Shown here: positions 10,221-18,547 of the stretch, in pieces
How the letters are laid out: each line of letters opens with the position of its first letter
Position numbering within the stretch: the first letter of the stretch is position 1
Assembly: GCF_013282155.1 (NCBI RefSeq)
Contig: NZ_BLWI01000001.1
Coordinates: 186,001 to 250,000, forward strand
Source of the DNA: Sulfitobacter sp. HGT1
GTDB lineage: Bacteria; Pseudomonadota; Alphaproteobacteria; Rhodobacterales; Rhodobacteraceae
Direction: 5' to 3'
DNA: 64,000 nt
Program-made: the position numbers and the translations under genes
The notes under the pieces: generated by a model
Database searches by the model: none
What the model saw: only the letters and a program-made list of their open reading frames with translations
What the model was told of the DNA's origin: nothing

Positions 10221-11059
10221 ACGAACCCAAAGACGCGGCAGCACGGCGTGCGGTCAAACCGGTAATCTGTTATCCGGTGGATACGCTGCCGGTGCCGGAT
10301 ATGGCGGCGTACCACGCTGCGCGGGACACGATGACCAAGGTAGACGAGGTGCTAGTGCCGCCACGCGAAGCAGGGTGCTTTACCGTGCCGGCGGGGCACT
10401 TCTTTCGAATTGTCAGTGTCGAAGGGCCGCAGGTCGGTGATTTGAACCTGTGGGCGCGCGACAATATTAACGAACGTTTCTATTCCGGGAAAACCCGCGC
10501 GCTGCACGGCACGCATATCACAACGGGCCAGCGGATGTGGACAAGCTTTCCGTATCTGCGACCGATGGCGACCATCACCCATGACACGCTTGGCTGGTAC
10601 GGCAAGGACTCATTTGGCGGTTCGGTGCATGACGTCATCGGCACCCGCTGCGACCCCTATACGCATAACTTGCTGGCAGGGGGGCAGTATCACCATTGCT
10701 GCCATTCCAACCTGACCCGCGCTTTGGCAAACCACTTGGGTGTGTCTGTAGCGGAGGCTGAGCCACATGTGCATGACGTGTTGAACGTGTTTATGTGCAC
10801 AGGCTTTACCCGCGACACCGGCCAGTATTTTATGAAGGCAAGCCCCGTCCGGCCCGGTGATTATCTTGAGTTCTATGCCGAGATTGATCTGTTGGGGGCG
10901 CTAAGCGCATGTCCGGGGGGCGATTGTTCGGCAGAACATTCGTCTGATGCCGCTGCCTGCTATCCGCTGCTGGTCGAAATCTTTGCCCCTGATGCAGATT
11001 ACCTTGGCGCGGCTTCGCAACCTGCGCCCAATGGTTATGACAGGTCACACGGCACTTGA
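10217..11059 (+). CDS. DUF1989 (urea carboxylase-associated) family protein
   Basis: A 280-residue protein of the DUF1989 family, whose members flank urea carboxylase or aminomethyltransferase genes and adopt a bicupin-like fold. Conserved segments here are VPAGHFFRIV, GDLNLWARDN, RMWTSFPYLRPMATI, the Cys/His-rich HHCCHSNL and the LSACPGGDCS cysteines near residue 240, which could bind a metal. It is translationally coupled by ATGA to the FAD dehydrogenase. No urea carboxylase is nearby, so the usual context does not apply; its role is unknown. Confidence 0.85.
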   Translation: MNEPKDAAARRAVKPVICYPVDTLPVPDMAAYHAARDTMTKVDEVLVPPREAGCFTVPAGHFFRIVSVEGPQVGDLNLWARDNINERFYSGKTRALHGTHITTGQRMWTSFPYLRPMATITHDTLGWYGKDSFGGSVHDVIGTRCDPYTHNLLAGGQYHHCCHSNLTRALANHLGVSVAEAEPHVHDVLNVFMCTGFTRDTGQYFMKASPVRPGDYLEFYAEIDLLGALSACPGGDCSAEHSSDAAACYPLLVEIFAPDADYLGAASQPAPNGYDRSHGT

Positions 11060-11079
11060 ACCCCTTGGCAGGGTTCAAG
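11055..11079. terminator. hairpin between convergent DUF1989 and deoD genes
   Basis: A perfect 9-bp stem, CTTGAACCC/GGGTTCAAG, with a 7-base loop. It overlaps the DUF1989 stop codon and ends 14 bases before the deoD stop. There is no long T run, so it may be a weak bidirectional terminator. Confidence 0.5.
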
Positions 11080-11093
11080 CCGTTTAGATAATT

Positions 11094-11804
11094 TTATGCG
11101 TCGGCAAAGGCTGCTTGCAAAGCGATCTCGACCATGTCGCCAAAGGATTTTTCACGCTCCGATGCAGGCAGCGCCTCGCCGGTTTGCAGGTGGTCGCTGA
11201 CCGTCAGCACCGCCAAAGCGCGGCGTTTGTGACGGGCCGCCAAGGTATAAAGCTCGGCTGCTTCCATTTCGACACCCAGAATCCCGTGACGCACCATCTG
11301 TTCATCCAGATCGGGGCGTTCGGCGTAAAACACATCAGACGAATAGATGCCGCCCACATGGGTATTGGTTCCTTTTGCTTTTGCTGCGATAACGGCTGCT
11401 TGCAACAATGACCAATCGGCGCAAGGTGCGAAATTCATTTCGCGGAATATACCGGAGGAAGGAGATGTTATTGTGGTCGCCGTCATTGCGATAATAATAT
11501 CGCGAATTCCCACATGGGGTTGCATACCGCCACATGATCCGATGCGGATCAATGTTTTGGCCCCGTAGTTGGTAATCAATTCGTTCGCATAGATGGAAAG
11601 CGAAGGCATTCCCATTCCTGATCCTTGAATGGTCACACGGTGGCCATTCCAAGTGCCGGTAAAGCCAAGCATGCCGCGTACTTCATTCACAAGTGTCGCG
11701 TCTGTCAAAAACGTCTCTGCCGCCCACTTTGCCCGATAAGGGTCGCCTGGCATCAGAACCGTTTCAGCGATTTCACCTTCTTTGGCACCAATATGAATCG
11801 TCAT
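11094..11804 (-). CDS. deoD: purine-nucleoside phosphorylase, DeoD type
   Basis: A 236-residue hexameric-type PNP, the usual length. It phosphorolyses purine (deoxy)ribonucleosides to free base and (deoxy)ribose-1-phosphate. The N-terminal [28 protein letters not shown] (phosphate/ribose site), [18 protein letters not shown] and the catalytic Asp in LTVSDHL are as in E. coli DeoD. It would process nucleosides brought in by the BMP-type transporter at 23215-27881, although the two are 11 kb apart. It reads in the same direction as hns upstream, which has its own terminator. Confidence 0.96.
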   Translation of the reverse strand: MTIHIGAKEGEIAETVLMPGDPYRAKWAAETFLTDATLVNEVRGMLGFTGTWNGHRVTIQGSGMGMPSLSIYANELITNYGAKTLIRIGSCGGMQPHVGIRDIIIAMTATTITSPSSGIFREMNFAPCADWSLLQAAVIAAKAKGTNTHVGGIYSSDVFYAERPDLDEQMVRHGILGVEMEAAELYTLAARHKRRALAVLTVSDHLQTGEALPASEREKSFGDMVEIALQAAFADA

Positions 11805-11827
11805 TTTTGATAACTACCGCTCTAAGT

Positions 11828-11854
11828 AAAAAAAGTGCCCCAATCCTGGGACAC
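11828..11854 (-). terminator. terminator of the H-NS gene
   Basis: On the minus strand GTGTCCCA pairs with TGGGGCAC (one G-U) around a GGAT loop and is followed by seven T residues. It lies 26 bases beyond the H-NS stop and isolates it from deoD. Confidence 0.82.
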
Positions 11855-11879
11855 CCTATTTTTTCGTTAAAGGTAAAGT

Positions 11880-12194
11880 TCAAATCGCCAGATCATCCGG
11901 GGAGACACCCTTGGCTGTCAATTCACGGAACCAATTCGGCTGGCGACCTTTGCCAGTCCATGTCTGGGTCTTGTCAGCCGGGTTCGCAAATTTGGCGGCC
12001 GCCTTAACCCCTTTGGATTTTTTTGCACCCGAAGATACTTCGTCCAAAGAAAAACCAAATTCGGCTGCCGCTTTTTCAGCCGCTTTACGGGCCTCAACAC
12101 GGTCACGGTCATAGGCCGATTTGATTGCGATCTTTACATCTTCCAGCAAGGTCTCAAGCTGCTTGTGAGACATGGCGTCCAGATTAATGCTCAT
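11880..12194 (-). CDS. H-NS family nucleoid protein (HvrA-like)
   Basis: A 104-residue H-NS family protein. The N-terminal half (about 5-60) is a charged coiled-coil oligomerisation region rich in Lys, Glu and Ala; the C-terminal DNA-binding domain carries the hallmark core TWTGKGRQPNWF (about 77-88), used to read the AT-rich minor groove. Alphaproteobacterial relatives include HvrA of Rhodobacter, a trans-acting regulator of photosynthesis and nitrogen genes. It is a candidate silencer of AT-rich islands such as the one near 34-35 kb. It lies downstream of ecm on the same strand with its own terminator. Confidence 0.92.
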   Translation of the reverse strand: MSINLDAMSHKQLETLLEDVKIAIKSAYDRDRVEARKAAEKAAAEFGFSLDEVSSGAKKSKGVKAAAKFANPADKTQTWTGKGRQPNWFRELTAKGVSPDDLAI

Positions 12195-12275
12195 TATACC
12201 AGTTCCTAATATTTAACTACATTCCATCCTTATGCGAATATAGAGATGAAACAAAGAATAAAAATTCTAAAGATT

Positions 12276-14243
12276 TTATTCCGCTGCAATTGTATCGGGG
12301 TCTGCAAGTATTACGATATCTTTCATTATTGTGTTCAACTCAAAGTCTTTAGGCGTATAAACGCGGGCAACGCCCATTCCGAGTATCCGGATTTTGTCAT
12401 CCTCTGGAATAATACCGCCCACAACCACAGGGATATGTCCAAGCCCTGCCTGACGCATTTCATTCATTAAGTCTTGGACCAGTGGGATATGGGAGCCGGA
12501 AAGAATAGACAGGCCCACAACATGGTGATTGCCGTCTTTTGCGGCTTTGACGATTTCTGACGGGGTCAGGCGGATACCTTCATAGGTAATATCCATGCCG
12601 CAATCGCGGGCGCGCACTGCAATCTGTTCTGCACCATTCGAATGGCCATCAAGCCCGGGCTTCCCAACCAGAAAGCTAAGCCGGCGACCCAGACGGGTGC
12701 TGACGGCATCCACGGCCTCGCGTAGTTCATCCAGACCTTCGGTCTTGTTCGACCGCCCTGCGGCAACCCCTGTCGGTCCACGGTATTCGCCGTGTACGGC
12801 CCGCATTTGCGCGGCCCATTCGCCTGTGGTTACACCGGCCTTGGCGGCGGCAATTGACGGTTCCATCACATTGCGCCCTTCGGCGGCGGCGGCGCGCAGA
12901 TCGGCAAGAGCTTTGTCAACGGCGGCCTGATCACGGGTGTCGCGCCACGCATTCAGACGGTTGATCTGGTCAGCCTCGACGGCGGGGTCAACGACCATGA
13001 TCCCGCCGTCGCCGGTCATCAGCGGCGAGGGTTCGCCCTGCTGCCATTTATTCACGCCGACAACGATCGTTTCACCCTGTTCGATCCGGCCCAGACGGTC
13101 GGCATTGCTTTCGACCAGTCGCGATTTCATGTAATCGATCGCAGAGATAGCGCCGCCCATGCCGTCAAGATTGGCAAGCTCGGCACGTGCACCTTCTTTC
13201 AACGCTTCGACCTTGCGGTCGACGGCGGGGTTGCCATCAAACAGGTCGTCGAACTCCAACAGGTCGGTTTCATACGCCATGATTTGCTGCATACGCATCG
13301 ACCATTGCTGATCCCACGGGCGCGGCAGGCCAAGAGCTTCGTTCCAGGCGGGCAATTGAACGGCACGGGCGCGGGCGTTTTTAGACAGCGTGACGGCCAG
13401 CATTTCGATCAGGATACGGTAGACGTTATTTTCCGGCTGCTGTTCGGTCAGGCCAAGAGAGTTCACCTGAACCCCATAGCGGAACCGGCGGAACTTGGGG
13501 TCTTCGACGCCATAACGCTCAAGGCAGATTTCATCCCACAGATCGCCAAAGGCGCGCATCTTGCACATCTCGGTCACGAAACGAATACCGGCATTCACGA
13601 AAAAGGAGATGCGACCAACCAGTGTCGGGAAATCTTTCTCAGGCACGCGGGGGCGCAGGGCATCCAAGACAGCTGTCGCGGTGGCCAGGGCAAAGGCCAA
13701 TTCCTGTTCGGGCGTCGCACCGGCTTCTTGAAGGTGGTAGGAACACACATTCATCGGGTTCCATTTCGGCACGTTGGTATAGCAATATTCGGCGACGTCG
13801 GCGATCATCTTCAGCGACGGGGCAGGCGGGCAGATATAGGTGCCGCGCGACAGGTATTCTTTGATCAGGTCGTTCTGAACCGTGCCTTGCAGGGCCGATA
13901 CATCCGCACCCTGTTCTTCGGCTACGGCAATATAAAGCGCCAACAACCACGGTGCCGTCGCGTTGATGGTCATCGAGGTGTTCATCTGCTCAAGCGGGAT
14001 ATCCTTGAACAGCATCCGCATGTCGCCCAGATGGCCGACAGGCACGCCAACTTTGCCCACTTCGCCACGCGAAAGGATGTGATCGCTGTCATAGCCGGTT
14101 TGTGTCGGCAGATCGAAGGCGACGGAAAGGCCGGTCTGACCTTTGGCCAGATTGCTGCGATACAACGCATTGGATGCCTCGGCGGTAGAGTGTCCGGCAT
14201 AGGTGCGGATCAGCCAGGGGCGGTCTTTTGTTTGTTGCGACAT
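12276..14243 (-). CDS. ecm: ethylmalonyl-CoA mutase (MeaA-type, B12 dependent)
   Basis: A 655-residue coenzyme-B12 mutase of the MeaA/Ecm type, converting (2R)-ethylmalonyl-CoA to (2S)-methylsuccinyl-CoA in the ethylmalonyl-CoA pathway. The catalytic TIM barrel (about 1-500) has LPTQTGYDSDH and SMTINATAPWLLALYIA; the C-terminal B12 domain has GLDGHSNG with D532-x-H534-x-x-G537. Unlike methylmalonyl-CoA mutase large subunits (about 710-730 residues) it lacks the N-terminal extension, which favours Ecm; the nearby ccr gene agrees. The ATG at 14243 with GAGAGG upstream is preferred over a 32-residue longer frame. Confidence 0.95.
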   Translation of the reverse strand: MSQQTKDRPWLIRTYAGHSTAEASNALYRSNLAKGQTGLSVAFDLPTQTGYDSDHILSRGEVGKVGVPVGHLGDMRMLFKDIPLEQMNTSMTINATAPWLLALYIAVAEEQGADVSALQGTVQNDLIKEYLSRGTYICPPAPSLKMIADVAEYCYTNVPKWNPMNVCSYHLQEAGATPEQELAFALATATAVLDALRPRVPEKDFPTLVGRISFFVNAGIRFVTEMCKMRAFGDLWDEICLERYGVEDPKFRRFRYGVQVNSLGLTEQQPENNVYRILIEMLAVTLSKNARARAVQLPAWNEALGLPRPWDQQWSMRMQQIMAYETDLLEFDDLFDGNPAVDRKVEALKEGARAELANLDGMGGAISAIDYMKSRLVESNADRLGRIEQGETIVVGVNKWQQGEPSPLMTGDGGIMVVDPAVEADQINRLNAWRDTRDQAAVDKALADLRAAAAEGRNVMEPSIAAAKAGVTTGEWAAQMRAVHGEYRGPTGVAAGRSNKTEGLDELREAVDAVSTRLGRRLSFLVGKPGLDGHSNGAEQIAVRARDCGMDITYEGIRLTPSEIVKAAKDGNHHVVGLSILSGSHIPLVQDLMNEMRQAGLGHIPVVVGGIIPEDDKIRILGMGVARVYTPKDFELNTIMKDIVILADPDTIAAE

Positions 14244-14325
14244 GGTGCGGCCTCTCGTGAATCGGTAGGGTAATAATATTGCGTTGAAAGACTGATACTT
14301 GAAATAATCAGGCAGTGTCAATTCG

Positions 14326-14338
14326 CTGCATTGCGGCA
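14326..14338. promoter_or_regulatory. TGC-rich motif upstream of ecm
   Basis: CTGCATTGCGGCA lies 83-95 bases upstream of the ecm start. The same 13-mer with one change (CTGCACTGCGGCA) lies upstream of ccr at 15966-15978. It has a TGC-N6-GCA arrangement. It may be a shared operator for the two pathway genes; no regulator is identified. Confidence 0.35.
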
Positions 14339-14507
14339 TTATCGCATTGATTTCCGGGCAGGGTCCACATTATTTGCAAAGGCGACCGCGAATGACCCGT
14401 TATTGTAGAAAATTTGGTCAAATCTTATTCGCAGGCCGCGTTCAGCCAAACGGCGAATTCATAGATTTTCATTGCCCAGTCCGTTTTCCTTCTGCAAGTG
14501 TGGGCCG

Positions 14508-15851
14508 ATGACGCAGACCATTGAACTTCCTATCTGGCTATTCGTCGTGATTTTGCTTTTTGCGACTGTCACGGCATTAAGCCATTTTTTATTGCCCTCG
14601 GTACGCTGGTTTTTCCGGCTGCGCCTTGAACGTGCGGTTGCCCGTCTGAACAAACGCCTGACGCGCCCGATTGAACCGTTCAAACTGGCGCGGCGTCACG
14701 ACATGATCCAGCGGCTGATCTATGATCCGCAAATCAGCCAGGCGATTGCCGATCACGCCCGCGAAGAGGGCATTCCCGAAAACGTCGCGTTCCAGCAGGC
14801 CCGCCGCTATGCCCGCGAGATCGTGCCCAGTTTCAGCGCCTTCGCCTATTTCAGCTTTGGCATCCGGCTTGCGCGGTTTCTGGCAAATACCCTGTACGAG
14901 GTACGCACCGGCAAGGACAACGCTGCCGTTATCGAAAAAATACCCGGCGACGCGACGGTGATCTTTGTCATGAACCATCGCAGCAACATGGATTATATGC
15001 TGGTGACCTATCTGGCGGGCGAGGCATCGGCATTGAGCTATGCGGTGGGGGAATGGGCGCGGGTTTGGCCGCTGAGCGGGTTGATCAGATCAATGGGCGC
15101 TTATTTCATCCGGCGCAAATCACGCGGTGCGCTGTATCGCAAAGTCTTGGCGCGCTATGTGCAAAAGGCGACCGAGGGCGGCGTGACCCAAGCGGTGTTC
15201 CCCGAAGGCGGGCTCAGCCTTGATGGCAAGTTGATGCCGCCAAAGATGGGGTTGTTGGGCTATGTTGTCGGTGCTGACCTGACCGACCGTGACGTGGTGT
15301 TTGTGCCAGTCGCCATCAACTATGATCGGGTTTTGGAAGATCGGGTTCTGATCGAAGCAGATCTTGCCGGGACGCGGCGATTCAAGGCGCGCATATCGGT
15401 GATCCTGATCTTTATTTTGCGCAAAACGTGGCTGCGGATACGTGGCAGGTTTATGCGTTTTGGCGAGGCGGCCGTGGTTTTTGGCGAACCGGTCCCTTTG
15501 CGGGACTATGGTGACAAGCCGGATGTTGACCGGTTGGCCCAGGATCTGATGGGGCGGATCGCAGACGAGATGCCGTTGCTGTTTGTGCCACTAATGGCGC
15601 ATCTCATGCTGTCGACCAAGACGCCGCTGACAGAGGATGCCCTGAGGGCCGAAATGGCGCGGCTGTTGAAAAAGGCGAAGCCGACGATCGACATTCCCCA
15701 TGCGGATTTTGACGGGGCCGTTCAAAAAGCGCGCGAACATATGGTGCAGCGCGGCATGGTGTTTGCAGTCGACGGGGGCTTTGCCGCCGACCCTGATGAG
15801 CTGCCTATCCTGAACTACTATGCCAACTCGATCGCACATTTTTTCATCTGA
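14508..15851 (+). CDS. PlsC/GPAT-family phospholipid acyltransferase
   Basis: A 447-residue glycerolipid acyltransferase. One N-terminal membrane helix (about 8-29) is followed by a helical region and the acyltransferase core with block I NHRSNMD (H157-x4-D162), block II YFIRRKSRGALY and block III FPEGGLS (about 235). It is longer than PlsC (about 250) and resembles the glycerol-3-phosphate acyltransferase-like proteins found beside ccr in some Rhodobacteraceae. It should transfer an acyl group to glycerol-3-phosphate or lysophosphatidate at the inner membrane. The ATG at 14508 has a poor ribosome site; a TTG start 12 codons earlier is possible. It reads toward ccr with a 155-base gap. Confidence 0.85.
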   Translation: MTQTIELPIWLFVVILLFATVTALSHFLLPSVRWFFRLRLERAVARLNKRLTRPIEPFKLARRHDMIQRLIYDPQISQAIADHAREEGIPENVAFQQARRYAREIVPSFSAFAYFSFGIRLARFLANTLYEVRTGKDNAAVIEKIPGDATVIFVMNHRSNMDYMLVTYLAGEASALSYAVGEWARVWPLSGLIRSMGAYFIRRKSRGALYRKVLARYVQKATEGGVTQAVFPEGGLSLDGKLMPPKMGLLGYVVGADLTDRDVVFVPVAINYDRVLEDRVLIEADLAGTRRFKARISVILIFILRKTWLRIRGRFMRFGEAAVVFGEPVPLRDYGDKPDVDRLAQDLMGRIADEMPLLFVPLMAHLMLSTKTPLTEDALRAEMARLLKKAKPTIDIPHADFDGAVQKAREHMVQRGMVFAVDGGFAADPDELPILNYYANSIAHFFI

Positions 15852-15965
15852 GGCCGCAGGTCTTGGGATTTGCTGCGACTGCAAAGTTATAAAATTACAA
15901 ATAATGCCCAAATACGGTTGCATTGTTGCGCCGTGGGCAATATCTCACTTTTAGACGCCGCGATT

Positions 15966-15978
15966 CTGCACTGCGGCA
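15966..15978. promoter_or_regulatory. TGC-rich motif upstream of ccr
   Basis: CTGCACTGCGGCA lies 29-41 bases before the ccr start and matches the ecm upstream motif at 14326-14338 in 12 of 13 positions. Other TGC triplets crowd the same intergenic region (15871-15960). Confidence 0.35.
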
Positions 15979-16006
15979 CAAACGAATTCTGATAGTGGAG
16001 GCACGC

Positions 16007-17287
16007 ATGGCCCTGGACACCAATATCGCGCAATACGACGCACCGGAAAAAGACCTGTACGAAATCGGTGAGATCCCTCCGATGGGGTATGTCCCCAAGC
16101 AAATGTACGCATGGACCATTCGCCGTGAACGTCATGGCAACCCGAACACCGCCATGCTGGAAGAAGTCGTCGATGTTCCAACGCTCGACAGCCACGAAGT
16201 GCTGGTTCTGGTGATGGCTGCGGGCGTTAACTATAACGGTGTCTGGGCTGCCTTGGGCAAACCGATCAGCCCGTTCGATGGCCACAAACAACCCTTTCAC
16301 ATCGCCGGTTCCGATGCCTCGGGGATCGTCTGGGCGGTTGGTGACAAGGTGAAGCGCTGGAAAATCGGCGACGAAGTGGTGATTCACTGCAACCAGGATG
16401 ACGGCGACGACGAGCACTGCAACGGCGGCGACCCGATGTATTCGCCCAGCCAGCGCATCTGGGGCTACGAGACCCCCGACGGGTCATTTGCCCAGTTCAC
16501 AAACGTGCAGGCCCAGCAGCTTATGCCGCGGCCCAAGCACCTGACCTGGGAAGAATCCGCCTGCTATACGCTGACGCTGGCCACGGCATATCGCATGCTG
16601 TTCGGTCACGAACCACATGACCTGAAGCCCGGTCAGAACGTGTTGGTCTGGGGCGCATCGGGTGGTTTGGGATCTTATGCGATCCAGCTGATCAACACAG
16701 CGGGTGCGAATGCGATTGGCGTTATCTCGGATGAATCCAAGCGTGATTTCGTCATGGATCTGGGGGCCAAGGGCGTTCTGAACCGCAAGGACTTTAACTG
16801 CTGGGGGCAGATGCCCACGGTGAACACGCCCGAATATGCCGCCTGGTTCAAAGAGGCCCGCAAGTTTGGCGCGGCGATCTGGGAAATCACCGGCAAGGGC
16901 GTCAACGTTGATATGGTGTTTGAACACCCCGGCGAGGCGACATTCCCCGTGTCCACATTCGTCTGTAAAAAAGGCGGCATGGTTGTGATCTGCGCCGGTA
17001 CATCCGGTTTCAACCTGACGCTTGACGTGCGCTATATGTGGATGCACCAAAAGCGCTTGCAGGGCAGTCACTTTGCGCATTTGCAGCAGGCGTCTTCGGC
17101 GAATAAACTGATGCTCGAGCGCCGTTTGGACCCTTGCATGTCGGAAGTATTCACATGGAATGACTTGCCCGATGCGCACATGAAAATGTTGGCCAACGAG
17201 CATAAGCCGGGGAACATGTCGGTTCTGGTCCAGTCGCCAACGACCGGTCTGCGGACTTTGGAAGACGCGCTGGAAGCCGGAAAATAA
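16007..17287 (+). CDS. ccrA: crotonyl-CoA carboxylase/reductase
   Basis: A 426-residue medium-chain dehydrogenase/reductase, the key enzyme of the ethylmalonyl-CoA pathway: NADPH-dependent reductive carboxylation of crotonyl-CoA to (2S)-ethylmalonyl-CoA. The N-terminal PPMGYVPKQMYAWTIRRERHG block, the GVNYNGVWAALGKP segment, the long insert HCNQDDGDDEHCNGGDPM (about 127-144) and the dinucleotide motif GASGGLGSY (216-224) are diagnostic for Ccr rather than other MDR enzymes. GGAGG lies 6 bases before the ATG. With ecm it shows the organism can assimilate acetate or make C5 and C4 acyl-CoAs without a glyoxylate bypass. Confidence 0.98.
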   Translation: MALDTNIAQYDAPEKDLYEIGEIPPMGYVPKQMYAWTIRRERHGNPNTAMLEEVVDVPTLDSHEVLVLVMAAGVNYNGVWAALGKPISPFDGHKQPFHIAGSDASGIVWAVGDKVKRWKIGDEVVIHCNQDDGDDEHCNGGDPMYSPSQRIWGYETPDGSFAQFTNVQAQQLMPRPKHLTWEESACYTLTLATAYRMLFGHEPHDLKPGQNVLVWGASGGLGSYAIQLINTAGANAIGVISDESKRDFVMDLGAKGVLNRKDFNCWGQMPTVNTPEYAAWFKEARKFGAAIWEITGKGVNVDMVFEHPGEATFPVSTFVCKKGGMVVICAGTSGFNLTLDVRYMWMHQKRLQGSHFAHLQQASSANKLMLERRLDPCMSEVFTWNDLPDAHMKMLANEHKPGNMSVLVQSPTTGLRTLEDALEAGK

Positions 17288-17311
17288 GCAAACAATTTAG
17301 ATTGTTGGCCC

Positions 17312-17349
17312 AATCGCCCGCGAATCGTTCATCCGGTTCGCGGGCGATT
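17312..17349 (+). terminator. terminator after ccr
   Basis: A perfect 13-bp stem (AATCGCCCGCGAA/TTCGCGGGCGATT) with a 12-base loop, 24 bases after the ccr stop. Only a short T run follows, but the stem is strong. Confidence 0.8.
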
Positions 17350-17501
17350 TGCGTTCTAGGGGCACCTCTTGGGGAAACAGTGTCTTGTCTCGGGGTCAAC
17401 CCACCAGAATTGGGGAGTTGGAAAACGCGAATTTACGGAAATATCGGCACATGTTATGGCTGTATTAATCAAAAATTAACCAAAAAGGTGAGATTCTTAA
17501 C

Positions 17502-17720
17502 ATGCAAAGTGACTGGATATTGGACGTTCTCACCGATCTTAAAACTTTCGCGACAATCAATGGCTTTCCTGCTTTGGCAGAACAGCTTGATGATACCGCG
17601 ATTGTAGCAATGGCCGAGATCTCCGCCCGTGAAGAAGGGACTGGAAGAAAACCATATGGTAACGATCTCTCCAAAGCTCGACCAGATATTGGAGGCGCTG
17701 GAACAGGCCGCCACGCTTGA
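17502..17720 (+). CDS. small ORF overlapping the start of luxR
   Basis: A 72-residue frame with a good ribosome site (AAGGTGAG, 9 bases before ATG). Residues 4-40 (WILDVLTDLKTFATINGF and on to LAEQLDDTAIVAMAEI) look like a folded helical hairpin; the remaining 30 residues are Gly/Arg-rich and lie over the luxR start region in another frame. The overlap with luxR (ATG 17656) is 65 bases. I recall similar short frames before luxR genes in other roseobacters but cannot verify this. Its helix pattern resembles the N-terminus of the LuxR protein beside it. A regulatory partner or translational coupler of luxR are both possible. Confidence 0.58.
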   Translation: MQSDWILDVLTDLKTFATINGFPALAEQLDDTAIVAMAEISAREEGTGRKPYGNDLSKARPDIGGAGTGRHA

Positions 17721-18378
17721 GGGGCTGCAAACCGCGAGCGAGGCCCTGCGCGACCATTATGGGGTTAATCACATCGTCTATCACTGGGTCGATTCAGCGG
17801 GGGATCAATACGGCTGCGGCACCTATTCGGTGGCCTGGCAGGAACGGTATCTAGCGCAGAATTATCTGCGCATCGATCCGGTCGTTTCGGGTTGTTATCA
17901 GCGGTTTCATCCGGTCGACTGGAAACGACTGGACTGGACCAGCAAAGCCGCGCGCGCCCTGTTTTTGGAGGCAATTGAATACGGGGTTGGCAATCAGGGC
18001 TTTAGCGTGCCCATACGCGGGCCGAACGGGCAATTCGCGCTTTTTACCGTGAACCATTCATGCAGCGATGCCGAATGGGAAGGTTTTGCCGAAGCCAACC
18101 GCCGTGATCTTATTTTGATTGCGCATTACTTTAATGAAAAGGCGTTGGAGATTGAGCCCGCCCGCACACCGGAAATTGCCCAAGCGCTATCGCCAAGGGA
18201 AATTGACGCAATGACGTTGATTGCGATTGGATTTAGCCGCGCGCAGGTTGCGCAGACATTGTCGATTTCAGAACATACCTTGCGCGTCTATATTGAGAGT
18301 GCGCGTTTCAAGCTGGGTGCGCTGAATACCACCCATGCTGTGGCGCGCGCATTGAGCCGCGGGCTGATCGTCGTATAG
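17656..18378 (+). CDS. luxR: LuxR-family quorum-sensing regulator
   Basis: A 240-residue transcription factor with an N-terminal autoinducer-binding domain (about 10-165; the aromatic/acidic pocket residues in VYHWVD and NYLRIDPVV are present) and a C-terminal LuxR helix-turn-helix (about 175-238; ALSPREIDAM...GFSRAQVAQTLSISEHTLRVYIESARFKLGA). The adjacent luxI makes it a cognate acyl-homoserine-lactone receptor. The ATG at 17656 has GGAAGA upstream; a GTG at 17629 would add nine residues. Translation probably depends on the overlapping upstream small ORF. Confidence 0.92.
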   Translation: MVTISPKLDQILEALEQAATLEGLQTASEALRDHYGVNHIVYHWVDSAGDQYGCGTYSVAWQERYLAQNYLRIDPVVSGCYQRFHPVDWKRLDWTSKAARALFLEAIEYGVGNQGFSVPIRGPNGQFALFTVNHSCSDAEWEGFAEANRRDLILIAHYFNEKALEIEPARTPEIAQALSPREIDAMTLIAIGFSRAQVAQTLSISEHTLRVYIESARFKLGALNTTHAVARALSRGLIVV

Positions 18379-18547
18379 CGGAAGGTGCAAGGGGGCCGGC
18401 CCCCGCCTTTCAGGCTCCCCCGGGATTTGATCCCATTTGGAATAAAAAGTTGCACCTTCTACCGGTTGAGCGGGCGTTGATAACGGGAGCCGTTAAATAA
18501 GCCAGATGTATTGCCACCCCTGATGATCACTGGGGGCGCGGCAATTC
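18379..18547. promoter_or_regulatory. luxR-luxI intergenic region with nested palindromes
   Basis: A 169-base gap dense in inverted repeats. GAAGGTGCAA (18381-18390) is repeated inverted as TTGCACCTTC (18450-18459), enclosing a self-complementary 14-mer GGGGGCCGGCCCCC (18391-18404) and GGGATTTGATCCC (18422-18434). Further on TAACGG-GAG-CCGTTA (18481-18495) lies about 53 bases before luxI and could be an operator (a lux-box-like site) in the luxI promoter. The first block may serve as the luxR terminator or as a folded RNA. Confidence 0.5.
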
